The translations under genes and the position numbers were made by a program. From Mesoflavibacter sp. (lineage in GTDB: Bacteria > Pseudomonadota > Alphaproteobacteria > UBA8366 > Aestuariispiraceae), in contig CP051228.1 of assembly GCA_017792345.1 (NCBI GenBank), forward strand, positions 3,378,148 to 3,442,147: a DNA stretch of 64,000 bases, given 5' to 3'. Below, piece by piece: positions 28,829 to 38,192 of the stretch. Numbering within the stretch: position 1 is the first letter of the stretch; each line of letters opens with the position of its first letter. The notes below the pieces were generated by a model. That model was not told where the DNA came from and did no database searches. It was given only the letters and a program-made list of their open reading frames with translations.

Positions 28829-29596
28829 ATGTTTAGCTTGAAAGAGAAAGTCGCGATCGTGACCGGCGCCAGTTCCGGGATCGGACGCGCGGCGGCACGC
28901 CTGTTCGCGGAACACGGGGCTGCGGTCGTGGTCGGCGCCCGTCGCGAGACCGAATTGGCGGCCCTTGTCCGGGAGATCCGGGACGACGGGGGACGCGCCG
29001 AATTCGTGGCCGGGGATGTCTGCGACGAAGGTTTCTCCGAAGCCCTGGTAAAGAAGGCGACGGACACTTACGGCCGATTGGATATCGGGTTCAACAATGC
29101 CGGCATTCTGGGAAATCTGGGTCCCGCCGCGGACATGTCGGCGGCGGATTGGCGTCAAACATTGGACGTCAATCTGACCGGGGCCTTTCTATGCGCCAAA
29201 CACCAGCTTCCGGTGATGGAGGAAGCCGGGGCAGGGTCGCTGCTCTTCACCTCTTCGGTCGCCGGACACACGGTGGGCATGCCGGGCATGGCGGCCTATG
29301 GCGCGGCGAAGCTCGGCCTGTTGGGGCTGACACGGGTGCTGGCGGCGGAATACGGGCCGAAAGGCATTCGGGTCAACGCCTTGATCCCCGGAGCGACCGA
29401 TACCGAGATGGCGGTTCAGAGCACCGGCGGCTCGGCGGAAGTCCTCGACTTCGTGCGCGGCCTGCACGCCTTGAAGCGCAGCGCCTCGCCTGAGGAGATC
29501 GCCAATGCGGCGCTGTTCCTGGTTTCCGATTCGGCCAGTTTCCTGACCGGGGGCGGATATCTGACCGATGGCGGGATTTCCATCAACCGGACATAG
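28829..29596 (+). CDS. Short-chain dehydrogenase/reductase (SDR)
   Basis: 255 residues. Classical SDR: cofactor motif TGASSGIGRAA, NNAGILG, the Ser-Tyr-Lys set in LFTSSVAGH and AAYGAAKLGLL, and the C-terminal LTGGGYLTDGG. An Arg follows the glycine motif region (VVGARRE), which suggests NADP preference. AGGAGGATCATCC precedes the ATG. Substrate unknown; it stands alone. Confidence 0.92.
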   Translation: MFSLKEKVAIVTGASSGIGRAAARLFAEHGAAVVVGARRETELAALVREIRDDGGRAEFVAGDVCDEGFSEALVKKATDTYGRLDIGFNNAGILGNLGPAADMSAADWRQTLDVNLTGAFLCAKHQLPVMEEAGAGSLLFTSSVAGHTVGMPGMAAYGAAKLGLLGLTRVLAAEYGPKGIRVNALIPGATDTEMAVQSTGGSAEVLDFVRGLHALKRSASPEEIANAALFLVSDSASFLTGGGYLTDGGISINRT

Positions 29597-29713
29597 CCGG
29601 GGCGCAACCGTTTCCCCCTGCGGTCGGCGGGTCGGTCACAAATAGTTGATCGACCCGCCCGTCACCGGTCATACTGCGCAAAATTTAAGCGCTTCTTGAC
29701 CGGGGGGGAACGG

Positions 29714-30400
29714 GTGAGGAAGACGGTGCCTATCGGGCCGGCTCAGGTCGATGTCTGGCCCAACAATGTCATATTGCAACATATCGATCCGCTGGTCTGT
29801 GTTGCGATCTTTCCGGACAACGACCGGATTCTGTCCCTGTTGGAACAGCCCTTGTTGGACGCCGAGGCGGCCTTCCGGGCTCAGGACTCCGAGCAGGGAC
29901 GGTGGATCGGCGGCGGCGGCGCCAAAATCCGCGACTTCGGGTCCTGGCAATGCCCGACCATCACCCTGCTGAACGAGAGGGTGAAGGAAGCCTTCCGCCG
30001 GATTACCGGTGCGACGACGGCCCATATCGACGATGTCTGGGCCAACGTCTCCCGCAAGGGCGAATATATCGGTCCGCACGGTCATCGCCGGACGGAGGTC
30101 AGCGCGGTCTATCATCTATTGCCGCCGGAACCGGGCGACCGGGAACAGTTCAATGGTGCGCTGGGGATTTCCGATCCGCGCGTACAGCGTTGCTGTCCCA
30201 CGAAACAGGGGCTGGTGACGTCGCAGGTCTACCCGCCGCTGGATCCCGGGACCCTGGTCCTGTTTCCCAGTTTCGTGACCCATTACGTCACGCCGCATAT
30301 GGGCGACGGGCACCGCATCAGCATCGCCTGGAACATCGACCGGAACATGATCCCCGGCCGCCCCGACGACGAATCCCTGCTGCCGGGCCAAGGCGGCTGA
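29714..30400 (+). CDS. Putative 2-oxoglutarate-Fe(II) oxygenase (TIGR02466-like)
   Basis: 228 residues. The C-terminal double-stranded beta-helix is recognisable from HGHRRTEVSAVYHLLPPEPG, FNGALGISDPR, GTLVLFPSFVTHYVTPH and RISIAWNID, matching the TIGR02466 group that is common in cyanophages and marine bacteria. The substrate is unknown. I choose GTG at 29714 because GGGGGGAA lies just upstream; TTG at 29696 is the alternative. A hairpin whose T-tract is on the other strand follows. Confidence 0.75.
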   Translation: MRKTVPIGPAQVDVWPNNVILQHIDPLVCVAIFPDNDRILSLLEQPLLDAEAAFRAQDSEQGRWIGGGGAKIRDFGSWQCPTITLLNERVKEAFRRITGATTAHIDDVWANVSRKGEYIGPHGHRRTEVSAVYHLLPPEPGDREQFNGALGISDPRVQRCCPTKQGLVTSQVYPPLDPGTLVLFPSFVTHYVTPHMGDGHRISIAWNIDRNMIPGRPDDESLLPGQGG

Positions 30401-30404
30401 AACG

Positions 30405-30437
30405 AAAAACCCCCGGCGCGGCGGCCGGGGGCTCTTC
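30405..30437 (-). terminator. Intrinsic terminator of mmsA
   Basis: Arms CCCCCGGC (30410-30417) and GCCGGGGG (30424-30431). On the minus strand the stem is followed by GTTTTTCG (plus-strand A-tract at 30405-30409), so it terminates mmsA; it may also slow the facing oxygenase transcript. Confidence 0.75.
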
Positions 30438-30460
30438 AAACACTATCCGTCAGACGACGA

Positions 30461-31960
30461 TCAGTTGTTCGTCGGGAAGGCAAGCTGCGCGCCTTCCTTG
30501 ATGCCCGACGGCCAACGGCTGGAGATCGTCTTCATCTTGGTGAAGAAGCGGATCGATTCCGGACCGTGCATCTGGGTGTCGCCAAACTTGGACCGCTTGG
30601 CGCCGCCGAAATTGTGGAAAGCCATCGGCACCGGGATCGGCACGTTGACGCCGATCATGCCGACATCGACGGAATTGGAGAAGGCACGGGCCGTGTCGCC
30701 GTCGCGGGTGAAGATTGCGACGCCGTTGCCGTATTCATGATCGTTGATCATCTGAACCGCATCTTCGTAACCGCAGGGCGCCATGACGGACAGGACCGGG
30801 CCGAAAATCTCGGTCTTGTAGATTTCCATGTTGGTGTGGACCTGATCGATCAGGGTGGCGCCGACGAAGAAGCCGTTCTCGTAGCCCTGCAGCGTTGCAC
30901 CACGACCGTCGACCAGCAGGCTGGCGCCTTCGTCCACGCCGCGCTGAATCAGGCTTTCGACGCGTTCCTTCGCCTGGCGGGTGATCAGCGGATTGATGTC
31001 GGCTTCCGGATCGTTATACGGGCCGATGCGCAGGGCCTGAACCTTCGGAACGAGGCGGTCGACCAGCGCCTTGGAGGTTTCCTCGCCGACCGGCACAGCC
31101 ACCGAGATCGCCATGCAGCGTTCGCCCGCCGAGCCGTAACCGGCGCCGATCAAGGCGTCCGCGGCCTGATCCATGTCGGCATCCGGCATGATGACCATGT
31201 GGTTCTTGGCACCGCAGAAGGCCTGGACCCGTTTGTTATGAGCGCAGCCGTGCTGATAAATGTATTCGCCGACCGGGGTCGAGCCGACGAAGCTGATCGC
31301 CGGAACATCCGGATGTTCCAGCAGCGCGTCGACCGCTTCCTTGTCGCCGTGGACGACGTTCCAGACGCCATCCGGCAGGCCGGCTTCCTTCCACAGTTCC
31401 GCCAGCATCATCGGGGCCGACGGATCGCGCTCGGACGGCTTGTTGATATAGGCGTTGCCGCAGGCGATCGCCATCGCACCCATCCACAGCGGGATCATGA
31501 CCGGGAAGTTGAACGGCGTGATACCGCCGATGACGCCCACCGGTTCGCGGATCGAATACAGATCGATGCCGCCGCCGATATTGTGGTTGAACTCACCCTT
31601 CATCAGGTGCGGCGCACCGGCGGCAAACTCGACGACATCGATGCCGCGCTGAATTTCGCCCGCCGCGTCGGCCAGCGTCTTGCCGTGTTCCTTGCACAGT
31701 TCCTGCGCCAGGCGGTCCTTGTTCGCGACCATCAGCTCACGCATGCGGAAAATGACGGCGGCGCGTTTCGGGGACGGCGTGTTCGACCAGACCTCATGCG
31801 CGGCGACGGCGTTACGGACGACGGCGTCGATTTCGGCGCGGCTGGCATAGGCGACTTTCGAGGCGACTTCGCCGGTCGCGGGATTGAAGACGTCGCCGAA
31901 GCGGCCGCTGGTACCGGCCACATGCTGACCGCCGACGAAATGCGAGATCGTTTCCACCAT
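30461..31960 (-). CDS. mmsA: Methylmalonate-semialdehyde dehydrogenase (acylating)
   Basis: 499 residues, standard. ALDH fold with ITPFNFPVMIPLWM, FVGSTPVGEYIY, and the catalytic Cys in AGYGSAGERCMA. The paired CoA-dependent family signature is the overall N-terminus FVGGQHVAGTSGRFGDVFNP. It converts methylmalonate semialdehyde (valine, inositol, beta-alanine routes) to propionyl-CoA. GGGAG lies eight bases before the ATG at 31960; the frame remains open to 32068 without coding character. It supplies the same propionyl-CoA pool as AcuI. Confidence 0.94.
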   Translation of the reverse strand: MVETISHFVGGQHVAGTSGRFGDVFNPATGEVASKVAYASRAEIDAVVRNAVAAHEVWSNTPSPKRAAVIFRMRELMVANKDRLAQELCKEHGKTLADAAGEIQRGIDVVEFAAGAPHLMKGEFNHNIGGGIDLYSIREPVGVIGGITPFNFPVMIPLWMGAMAIACGNAYINKPSERDPSAPMMLAELWKEAGLPDGVWNVVHGDKEAVDALLEHPDVPAISFVGSTPVGEYIYQHGCAHNKRVQAFCGAKNHMVIMPDADMDQAADALIGAGYGSAGERCMAISVAVPVGEETSKALVDRLVPKVQALRIGPYNDPEADINPLITRQAKERVESLIQRGVDEGASLLVDGRGATLQGYENGFFVGATLIDQVHTNMEIYKTEIFGPVLSVMAPCGYEDAVQMINDHEYGNGVAIFTRDGDTARAFSNSVDVGMIGVNVPIPVPMAFHNFGGAKRSKFGDTQMHGPESIRFFTKMKTISSRWPSGIKEGAQLAFPTNN

Positions 31961-32064
31961 AATCATTCTCCCACAGGCGGGGGCGCCAAGGCGCTGGGGG
32001 GCCGCCCACTTCTTGGTTATCGGATGAATTCCGGACGAAGTTCTAGGCGGTCTCGCGCGGCGGC

Positions 32065-33516
32065 TCAAGTCCGCGGTTGATCGATGTCGATCGCGGCGCG
32101 CCGTTCCGGTGGAAAGTTCAATGTGACCTTCGTGCCTTTGTCCAGGACGCTTTCGATAGTCATCGTGCCGCCGTGTTTCTCGATCAGCGCCTTGGTGATC
32201 GACAGGCCCAATCCGACCCCTTCGGCCGCGGCGGCGGCCTGGTCGGCGGTGACACGGTTGCTGCCGCGTTCGAACGCTATCTGGATACGCGGCAGGTCCG
32301 CTTCCGGGATGCCGATGCCGGTATCCCAGACAGTTAGGGTGAAACCACCATCCGATCCGTCGCCCCTGTCGATGCCAACCCGGCCGCCATTTGGGGTGAA
32401 TTTGACCGCATTGGTGACAAGATTGATCAGCATCTGTTTCAATGCCTTCCGGTCGGCATAAATCCGGATATCGCCCCTGGGGGGATCGAAAGCATCGCAG
32501 ACCGGCGTGATCTGTTGATGTTCGAAACTGACGGACATCATCTCCAGAACCTCGGTCACGACCGGGCCCAAGGGAAACACCTGTTCCTCCAGTTCGAAAG
32601 TTCCCTGTTCGATGCGTGACGTATCCAGAATCGAACTGACCAGCGCAAGCAGGTGCATACCGCTCATATTGATATCGGCGGCGTATTCCCGTGCCCGGTC
32701 GCTGACCTGACCGGCATAGTTTTGCCGGATCATGTCGGAAAACCCGATGATCGCGTTCAGCGGGGTGCGCAACTCGTGGCTCATGCTGGCCAGGAATTCC
32801 GATTTAGCGCGGTTCGCCCGCTCCGCCTGTTCGCGCGCCTGGGTCAGGTCGGCCGACAGCCGGGTCAGATCCGCATTGGCCTGCGCCAGCCGCCGCAGAT
32901 GCCGCAAATGGATGAAGATGACGGTCCCCGCCGCCAGGACGACGCCGATCAGCATGCCGATGATGATCCGTAGGGTATAGATCAGATTTTCTTCCGCCTC
33001 CTGGCGGCTTTCCGTGAAGATCTGGTTCAGCCGGGAGGCGATGCTGGCGAACTCCCGGTCATAGCCGTCAAGGGTCGTCAGGATTTCTGTCGCGATGGCC
33101 GGCGCGTCCGCCTGTCCCGCGGCCCGCAAGCGGTCGATTGCCGGCTCCGCCGCCAGAACCAGTTCCTCCAGGCGGGCATAGCGGTCTGACATGGTTCCGC
33201 CAATCAGGTCGCGATAGGGCGGCCGTCGCCGGATGTCGAAGGTTCGTTCAAAGAAGATGTCGAATTCCAGCAGGGCGGCATCCCGGTCGGCCCCGGATCC
33301 GCCCTGAGCGACGAGCAGCAAGTTGTAGCGTGTCAGATTGTAATGCGAGCGCAGCTGGGACGGGACGACGGCAGCGCGTTCGAAATACTGCTCGGTCAGT
33401 GCCTCGTTCTGACGGTAGAGAACGATCAGCGCCCCGACCAGGAACAACAGGCACACGATCGCGGAGATCGCAAAAACCTGTCGCGACAGAACGGCCGGGG
33501 CGGCGGTGCCTTTCAT
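32065..33516 (-). CDS. Membrane sensor histidine kinase
   Basis: 483 residues. TM1 ([21 protein letters not shown]), a periplasmic helical domain to about 180, TM2 ([19 protein letters not shown]), coiled coil, HisKA with phosphoacceptor His in [19 protein letters not shown], and HATPase with N box [18 protein letters not shown] and [10 protein letters not shown]. Its ATG overlaps the stop of the upstream periplasmic-protein gene (ATGA), so the two are coupled and the exported protein probably supplies or binds the signal. No response regulator is next to it. Confidence 0.92.
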   Translation of the reverse strand: MKGTAAPAVLSRQVFAISAIVCLLFLVGALIVLYRQNEALTEQYFERAAVVPSQLRSHYNLTRYNLLLVAQGGSGADRDAALLEFDIFFERTFDIRRRPPYRDLIGGTMSDRYARLEELVLAAEPAIDRLRAAGQADAPAIATEILTTLDGYDREFASIASRLNQIFTESRQEAEENLIYTLRIIIGMLIGVVLAAGTVIFIHLRHLRRLAQANADLTRLSADLTQAREQAERANRAKSEFLASMSHELRTPLNAIIGFSDMIRQNYAGQVSDRAREYAADINMSGMHLLALVSSILDTSRIEQGTFELEEQVFPLGPVVTEVLEMMSVSFEHQQITPVCDAFDPPRGDIRIYADRKALKQMLINLVTNAVKFTPNGGRVGIDRGDGSDGGFTLTVWDTGIGIPEADLPRIQIAFERGSNRVTADQAAAAAEGVGLGLSITKALIEKHGGTMTIESVLDKGTKVTLNFPPERRAAIDIDQPRT

Positions 33517-34031
33517 TTTACGATGACCCGATCCACCTGCCAGACGGCCCGTGCCGAGTATTTCTCTGTCCCTAGGATGCCGTCGGAATCGAATGGATAC
33601 ATGATCCGCAGCGGACCTTTCCCGCGCACCGGCATCAATTCACCGTCCCGGGACCAGGCCAGGATAACGCCGAACCGGCTGAAATCCTCCGCCGGAATTT
33701 CGGCCTCATATCCATCCAGTGCCTGGACCACGATGATTTCGGGATTTGCGCCCAGTGCCGCCATCAGTGCGGATAGCGTGACACCTTCATAGGTAACGAC
33801 CCCTTCGTCCCAAGGCGTGTCGGTACGGATTTTCTCAGCACCGATCGCCTGCAGCATCGGCAGATCGAAATGGGCTTCGTCATCCATATTGGTGTGGGCG
33901 ATTTCGCCGAACACCGTCAGCACGACCGGGGATGTCGGGCTGGGCAGATCGGCGGCCGATGCCGGATGAACCAAAACCCCGGTCAGGACCAAGGACAACG
34001 AGATCAGAAGTTTGGAGACGACACGAAACAT
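33513..34031 (-). CDS. Exported molybdopterin-oxidoreductase-like (sulfite-oxidase fold) protein
   Basis: 172 residues. Signal peptide ([21 protein letters not shown]) then a compact domain with [36 protein letters not shown] and [10 protein letters not shown], resembling the oxidoreductase molybdopterin-binding fold but much shorter than real sulfite oxidases and without the active-site Cys. It more likely binds a ligand for the downstream kinase than performs redox chemistry. GAAGGA lies six bases before the ATG at 34031. Confidence 0.7.
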   Translation of the reverse strand: MFRVVSKLLISLSLVLTGVLVHPASAADLPSPTSPVVLTVFGEIAHTNMDDEAHFDLPMLQAIGAEKIRTDTPWDEGVVTYEGVTLSALMAALGANPEIIVVQALDGYEAEIPAEDFSRFGVILAWSRDGELMPVRGKGPLRIMYPFDSDGILGTEKYSARAVWQVDRVIVK

Positions 34032-34066
34032 TGGCATTCCTTCACGCCAAATGCCCCTCTGTGTGC

Positions 34067-35113
34067 CTAACGTCGCGGCAGAATGACCGTGTAGTCAAGG
34101 TCCAAGACGACTTCCGGGCCTTCTGCGGGGTGATCATTACACGGATGGTTTTTTGCGGCGCGCGTACGCAACCGCAGCGCGCCGATATCGTCCCGCTTCT
34201 CCAGCGCGATCTTTTCGATCACTTCGGACCAGGCATAGATCGTATCGCCACCGAATACCGGCGCAGTATGCCGTCCGCCATTGATGGCCGACACAATGCA
34301 GGCATTGGCCAATCCATTGAAGCTCAAGGCCCGCGCGGTCGCGATCACATGGCCGCCATAGACCAGGCGCCGCCCGAATGGCGTCTTCTTCATCGCGTGA
34401 GCGTCGAAATGGACCCGTGCGGCATTGCGGAACAGGCGTGTCGCCGTCATGTGATCGGCTTCCTCGATCGTCACGCCGTCGATATGGTCGATCTTTTCGC
34501 CCAGCGCGTAATCGTCCCAGCGATGCGGAGACCCCGCGCTGGCATCGTCCCAATCCCGGTTCAGGCGATGACGGGGAACGGTAATCGGCCGAACCGCGTC
34601 CGGTAGGTCCGGCACCGTCGCCGGCTTGGATTTTCCACTCTTCGGATCGCGCTTGGGAACGAGCACCCAGCGGATGAAACGCAGGACCGGCACGTCGCGA
34701 TGGTCCAACCCTTCGGTCCGGACATAGACGATGCCATTCTCACCGTCCGAGGTCTCGCGCAGGCCGATCACCGTGGAGCGGGCGCGGATTGTCTCGCCGA
34801 CATAAAGCTGTGCCAGGAAATCGCAGCCGGCATAGCCCAAATTGGCGACGGCGTTGATCGATACATCGGCGACGGACAGACCGAAAACCGCGTTGAAAAC
34901 GAACAGATCGTCGACCGGCGCGGCGTGATAGCCGACATGCCGGGCGAACTGGTTGGAGGTCTGCAAGGTGAAGCGGTTGCCGGTCAGCGCGTGGTACAGC
35001 GCGACATCGCCTTCGGTGATCGTGCGTGGGGAGGCATGGTTGATCCGTTGCTCCAGCTCGAAATCTTCGAAGAACCGGCCGGTTGTGGATTTCGGTGCGG
35101 GCGTTTCGGTCAT
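34067..35113 (-). CDS. mch: Mesaconyl-CoA hydratase (MaoC-like)
   Basis: 348 residues, two hotdog domains. N-terminal domain starts GRFFEDFELEQRINHASPRTI, with the hydratase-like TEGDVALYHALTGN; the C-terminal half repeats the fold (DYALGEKIDHIDGVTIEEAD). Length and double MaoC structure fit mesaconyl-C1-CoA hydratase of the ethylmalonyl-CoA pathway, which makes beta-methylmalyl-CoA; other MaoC dehydratases are possible. AAAGGA precedes the ATG at 35113. A CoA-ester lyase of the next pathway step lies 2.1 kb upstream on the same strand, split from it by the caspase-like gene. Confidence 0.8.
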   Translation of the reverse strand: MTETPAPKSTTGRFFEDFELEQRINHASPRTITEGDVALYHALTGNRFTLQTSNQFARHVGYHAAPVDDLFVFNAVFGLSVADVSINAVANLGYAGCDFLAQLYVGETIRARSTVIGLRETSDGENGIVYVRTEGLDHRDVPVLRFIRWVLVPKRDPKSGKSKPATVPDLPDAVRPITVPRHRLNRDWDDASAGSPHRWDDYALGEKIDHIDGVTIEEADHMTATRLFRNAARVHFDAHAMKKTPFGRRLVYGGHVIATARALSFNGLANACIVSAINGGRHTAPVFGGDTIYAWSEVIEKIALEKRDDIGALRLRTRAAKNHPCNDHPAEGPEVVLDLDYTVILPRR

Positions 35114-35147
35114 TGTATGTCCTTTCCAACCCAATCCGTGAATGGTT

Positions 35148-37115
35148 CTAGGAACGGTATCGCACCAGTATTGCGGTTCCATCACCGTCCAGCTGCGGCG
35201 TCTGGGCAGGTCGCCCCAGCATGCCCGCCGCCTGACGTACTTTATCATGCACCCAGTCCGACAACTCGCCCAAAGTCAGGACGTCGTCGCCGTTGGTATT
35301 TGCCTCGCCCTCCAGACCGCGCATCAGGAAATAGCTGAATAGGCCGTGACGGCGTTGGTCCAGCGTGCCCGCGACCTGTCGTCCGTTCGCCGCCGACAGG
35401 ATGGCGATTTCAGGTGGTACGGTCGGGGCCTGCACGGAAAACACCGGGCGCGCCGCGACCAGCATTTCAGCCGACCGGCCGGGACCGGAAAAGCAGGTGT
35501 CCAGAAAGACCGTCGCCCGCCGCGGCTGCATCGCGGCCAATTCGTCGATCAGTGCGCCCCGCTGCACCGCCAGAAACTGCAACAGGTCCGCGTCGCCGTC
35601 ATAGGGCAGAAGATAGGCCCCCGCCGCGTCGCCATCGGTCAGGCCATGCCCGGCGAAGAAGACATAGACATCGCTCTTGCCCTTCTGCACCAGGGCCGGA
35701 AGCCACAGCGAAATCGCCTTGCGGATCGCGCCGAACCCGGCGTCCTCACCGACCAGGGTTTTGATGCGCGACGGCGGGACGCCCAGGACATATTGTGCGT
35801 AATCGGCGAAGGCCTTGGCGTCCCGGTCGGCAAAAGTCGCGTCGGGCAGGGTTCGGTACTTCTCCGTCCCGATGATCAGGGCCACGGCGTCGGGATTTGA
35901 TTGCGTCGCCGTGCGGATCGGATTCAGCGGGATCAACTTCACGGCCAGTGCGGCCAGATCGTCCGTCTCCTGCCTGTCCCGCCGAAGGGTTACGGATTTC
36001 GATAGAACGACACCGTCTTCGCTCTGGGCGATCACGGTAACCGTTCTTTCGCCGTCGATGACATAGACGCCGTGGTCGAACGACCCGTCGGCGGCAATCG
36101 AAACCGCTTCGCCGTCGATGGTCACAATGCCCCCGGCGCCGGTCAGCCTTCCGGCGATCTTCAGGAATGGGTCGGACCCGACAACAGTGTCCGGCACAGA
36201 AAGGGCGAAATCGGGCAGGGCGGCGGCGTCCTCGGCGACTGCCTCCGCCAACGTGTCGAGAGAGGTTCCGGTCTCCGGTAGTCCCTTGTCCTGGGCGAAG
36301 GCTCGCAACGCCCGCCGGGTTGCCGGTCCCAGAATACCGTCGACCGGACCCGGATCGTAACCCAGCCGCGCAAGGTCGCCTTGCAGGGACTTCACCTCCG
36401 CCGCCGAAAGGATGGGCGGAGTGGGCACTACGGCCGCATCAGCGACAGGCGGCGGCGACCAACCGGCCGCCCCTTCCGGCGGCCAGCCGGGATAAAGCGC
36501 CCCGTCCGGCGCGCGGGCCGCCATGCGGTTCAAGATCGCGACGTCTTCCGGCGGCAGACGCCCTGCCAGGTCGCGGCGGTTCTCGGCGGCCTTCTCCGTT
36601 CCGCCGATCCGGTCGGCCAGGGTATAATGGAAATAGGCGGCGCGGCGGTCATTGGTCATCCCGCGCCCTTTCTCCAGCAGGATGCCCAGATTGTTGTGCG
36701 CCGGGGCGAAGCCGTTCCGCGCCGCGCGCTGGTAGAGCGCTTGCGCCCGGTCGATGTCGCGAGGGACGCCCAGCCCGTCATCATACATGACAGCCAGATC
36801 ATAGATCGCTTCGGTCCGGCCCTGGGACGCCGCCCGTTCGTACCAGTAAACCGCTTCCTGATGGCTCTGATGGACTCCCAATCCGTGTTTGAACAGATAG
36901 CCCAGGCTGTTCTGCGCCTGTGCGTCGTCGGCGATGGCAAGACGCGTCCAGATGTCTGCCGCGCGGGAATAATCGCCGGACTGGAATGCCGCAAAGCCGC
37001 GGTCATAAACGGATTGGGCGAGGGTCGATACGGGGTTCGCCATCCAGACCGCGGCCGCGATCAGCAGCGCGGGAAGAATACCCTTCGGGAAAAATCCGGG
37101 GCCGGAATATGTCAT
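35148..37115 (-). CDS. Secreted caspase-like (C14) protein with Sel1 repeats and peptidoglycan-binding domain
   Basis: 655 residues. Signal peptide (1-34), Sel1-type repeats (about 37-170: WYERAASQGRTEAIYDLAVM, LYQRAARNGFAPAHNNLGIL), a peptidoglycan-binding domain at 243-290 (LGYDPGPVDGILGPATRRAL), a beta-rich linker, and a C14 caspase fold at 405-650 with catalytic His in FFAGHG (H490) and Cys in FLDTCFSG (C541). Such orthocaspases cleave after basic or acidic residues; a role in envelope or programmed death is unproven. GGGAG precedes the ATG at 37115. It is inserted between mch and the CoA-ester lyase. Confidence 0.87.
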   Translation of the reverse strand: MTYSGPGFFPKGILPALLIAAAVWMANPVSTLAQSVYDRGFAAFQSGDYSRAADIWTRLAIADDAQAQNSLGYLFKHGLGVHQSHQEAVYWYERAASQGRTEAIYDLAVMYDDGLGVPRDIDRAQALYQRAARNGFAPAHNNLGILLEKGRGMTNDRRAAYFHYTLADRIGGTEKAAENRRDLAGRLPPEDVAILNRMAARAPDGALYPGWPPEGAAGWSPPPVADAAVVPTPPILSAAEVKSLQGDLARLGYDPGPVDGILGPATRRALRAFAQDKGLPETGTSLDTLAEAVAEDAAALPDFALSVPDTVVGSDPFLKIAGRLTGAGGIVTIDGEAVSIAADGSFDHGVYVIDGERTVTVIAQSEDGVVLSKSVTLRRDRQETDDLAALAVKLIPLNPIRTATQSNPDAVALIIGTEKYRTLPDATFADRDAKAFADYAQYVLGVPPSRIKTLVGEDAGFGAIRKAISLWLPALVQKGKSDVYVFFAGHGLTDGDAAGAYLLPYDGDADLLQFLAVQRGALIDELAAMQPRRATVFLDTCFSGPGRSAEMLVAARPVFSVQAPTVPPEIAILSAANGRQVAGTLDQRRHGLFSYFLMRGLEGEANTNGDDVLTLGELSDWVHDKVRQAAGMLGRPAQTPQLDGDGTAILVRYRS

Positions 37116-37225
37116 ACATGCTCTCCCACCGGTTCCGGTACGGCGCCGGGGCAACCCGGTCCGTCAAGACTAGCCAGTTCCAAATGGGTATGGAAGCGTC
37201 GGGCGGGAATTCCTGCCCGCTTCGG

Positions 37226-38119
37226 TCACGCCGCCGCGCTTTGGTCCGCGGCCAGTTCGGCGATCCGTTCCGCCAGGGCCAGGATGCGCTTCGCATTCTC
37301 CACATGCAGATTCTCGACCAGCTTTCCGTCAAGGACGACGACGCCCTTGCCGTCCGTCTGTGCGGCTTCGAAAGCGACGATGATCTCCTTGCTGCGGGCG
37401 ACTTCCTGTTCGCTCGGCCCGAAAACCTCATTCGCCTTGTCGATGGTCTTCGGGTGGATCAGCGTCTTGCCGTCAAAGCCCAGTTCCAGCCCCTGAAGGC
37501 AGCTTTGCGCAAATCCGTCATCGTCGGCGAGGTCCAGATGGACCCCGTCCAGCGCGGCCAGTCCAAAGGCGCGCGCGACCAGGATCGTGTGGTTGAGGCT
37601 TGTCATGAAGGGCAGGCGCGCCGGGGTGTGCAGGCAATGCAGTTCCTTCGCCAGGTCCGAAGTTCCCATCACGAAGCCCGCGACACGCGGCGAGGCGGCG
37701 GCAATTTCCTCCGCGTGCAAGACGCCCATCGGGGTTTCGATCATGCACCAGATCGGCAGGTCCGTCGGTCCGCCGGCCGCGTCCAGCACGGCAATCGCCT
37801 TGCGCACGCTGTCGGCGCTTTCGACCTTGGGCAGCAGGATTCCGCCGGCGCCGGTCTTGGCCATGGCGATCAGATCGTCCCGGCCCCAGGGGGTTTCCAG
37901 ACCGTTCACCCGGACCAGGATTTCCCGCTTGCCATAACCACCTTCGGCCAAAGCATCCGCGATGTTTCCGCGCGCTTCGGTCTTGGCGTCGGGCGCCACG
38001 GCGTCCTCCAGATCCAGGATCAGTGCATCCGCCGCCAGCGACCGGCCTTTCTGCAGGGCGCGCGGGTTGGAGCCGGGCATGTAAAGGACGGAGCGGCGGG
38101 GGCGGGCGTCGGCAACCAT
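37226..38119 (-). CDS. CoA-ester lyase (HpcH/HpaI / CitE-like; malyl- or methylmalyl-CoA lyase or thioesterase)
   Basis: 297 residues. TIM barrel with RRSVLYMPGSNPRALQK, DALILDLEDAV, LVRVNGLETPWGRDDL and IETPMGVLHAEEI, then HPKTIDKANEVFGPS. It lacks the extra segments of Mcl1 (beta-methylmalyl-CoA lyase) as I remember them and is closer in size to CitE-like lyases and Mcl2 ((3S)-malyl-CoA thioesterase). Nearness of mesaconyl-CoA hydratase favours a role in the ethylmalonyl-CoA pathway; the exact substrate is open. Confidence 0.82.
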   Translation of the reverse strand: MVADARPRRSVLYMPGSNPRALQKGRSLAADALILDLEDAVAPDAKTEARGNIADALAEGGYGKREILVRVNGLETPWGRDDLIAMAKTGAGGILLPKVESADSVRKAIAVLDAAGGPTDLPIWCMIETPMGVLHAEEIAAASPRVAGFVMGTSDLAKELHCLHTPARLPFMTSLNHTILVARAFGLAALDGVHLDLADDDGFAQSCLQGLELGFDGKTLIHPKTIDKANEVFGPSEQEVARSKEIIVAFEAAQTDGKGVVVLDGKLVENLHVENAKRILALAERIAELAADQSAAA

Positions 38120-38192
38120 GGCGGAACCTCGTTAACAGATTTGAATGGGGTTAATTTCCATGGTGCGAAATATATTCCGCTATTCGGAAATC

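Noticed and set aside
33513-34031. Active sulfite oxidase
   Set aside because: The protein is too short and lacks the active-site Cys, so enzymatic function is not supported.
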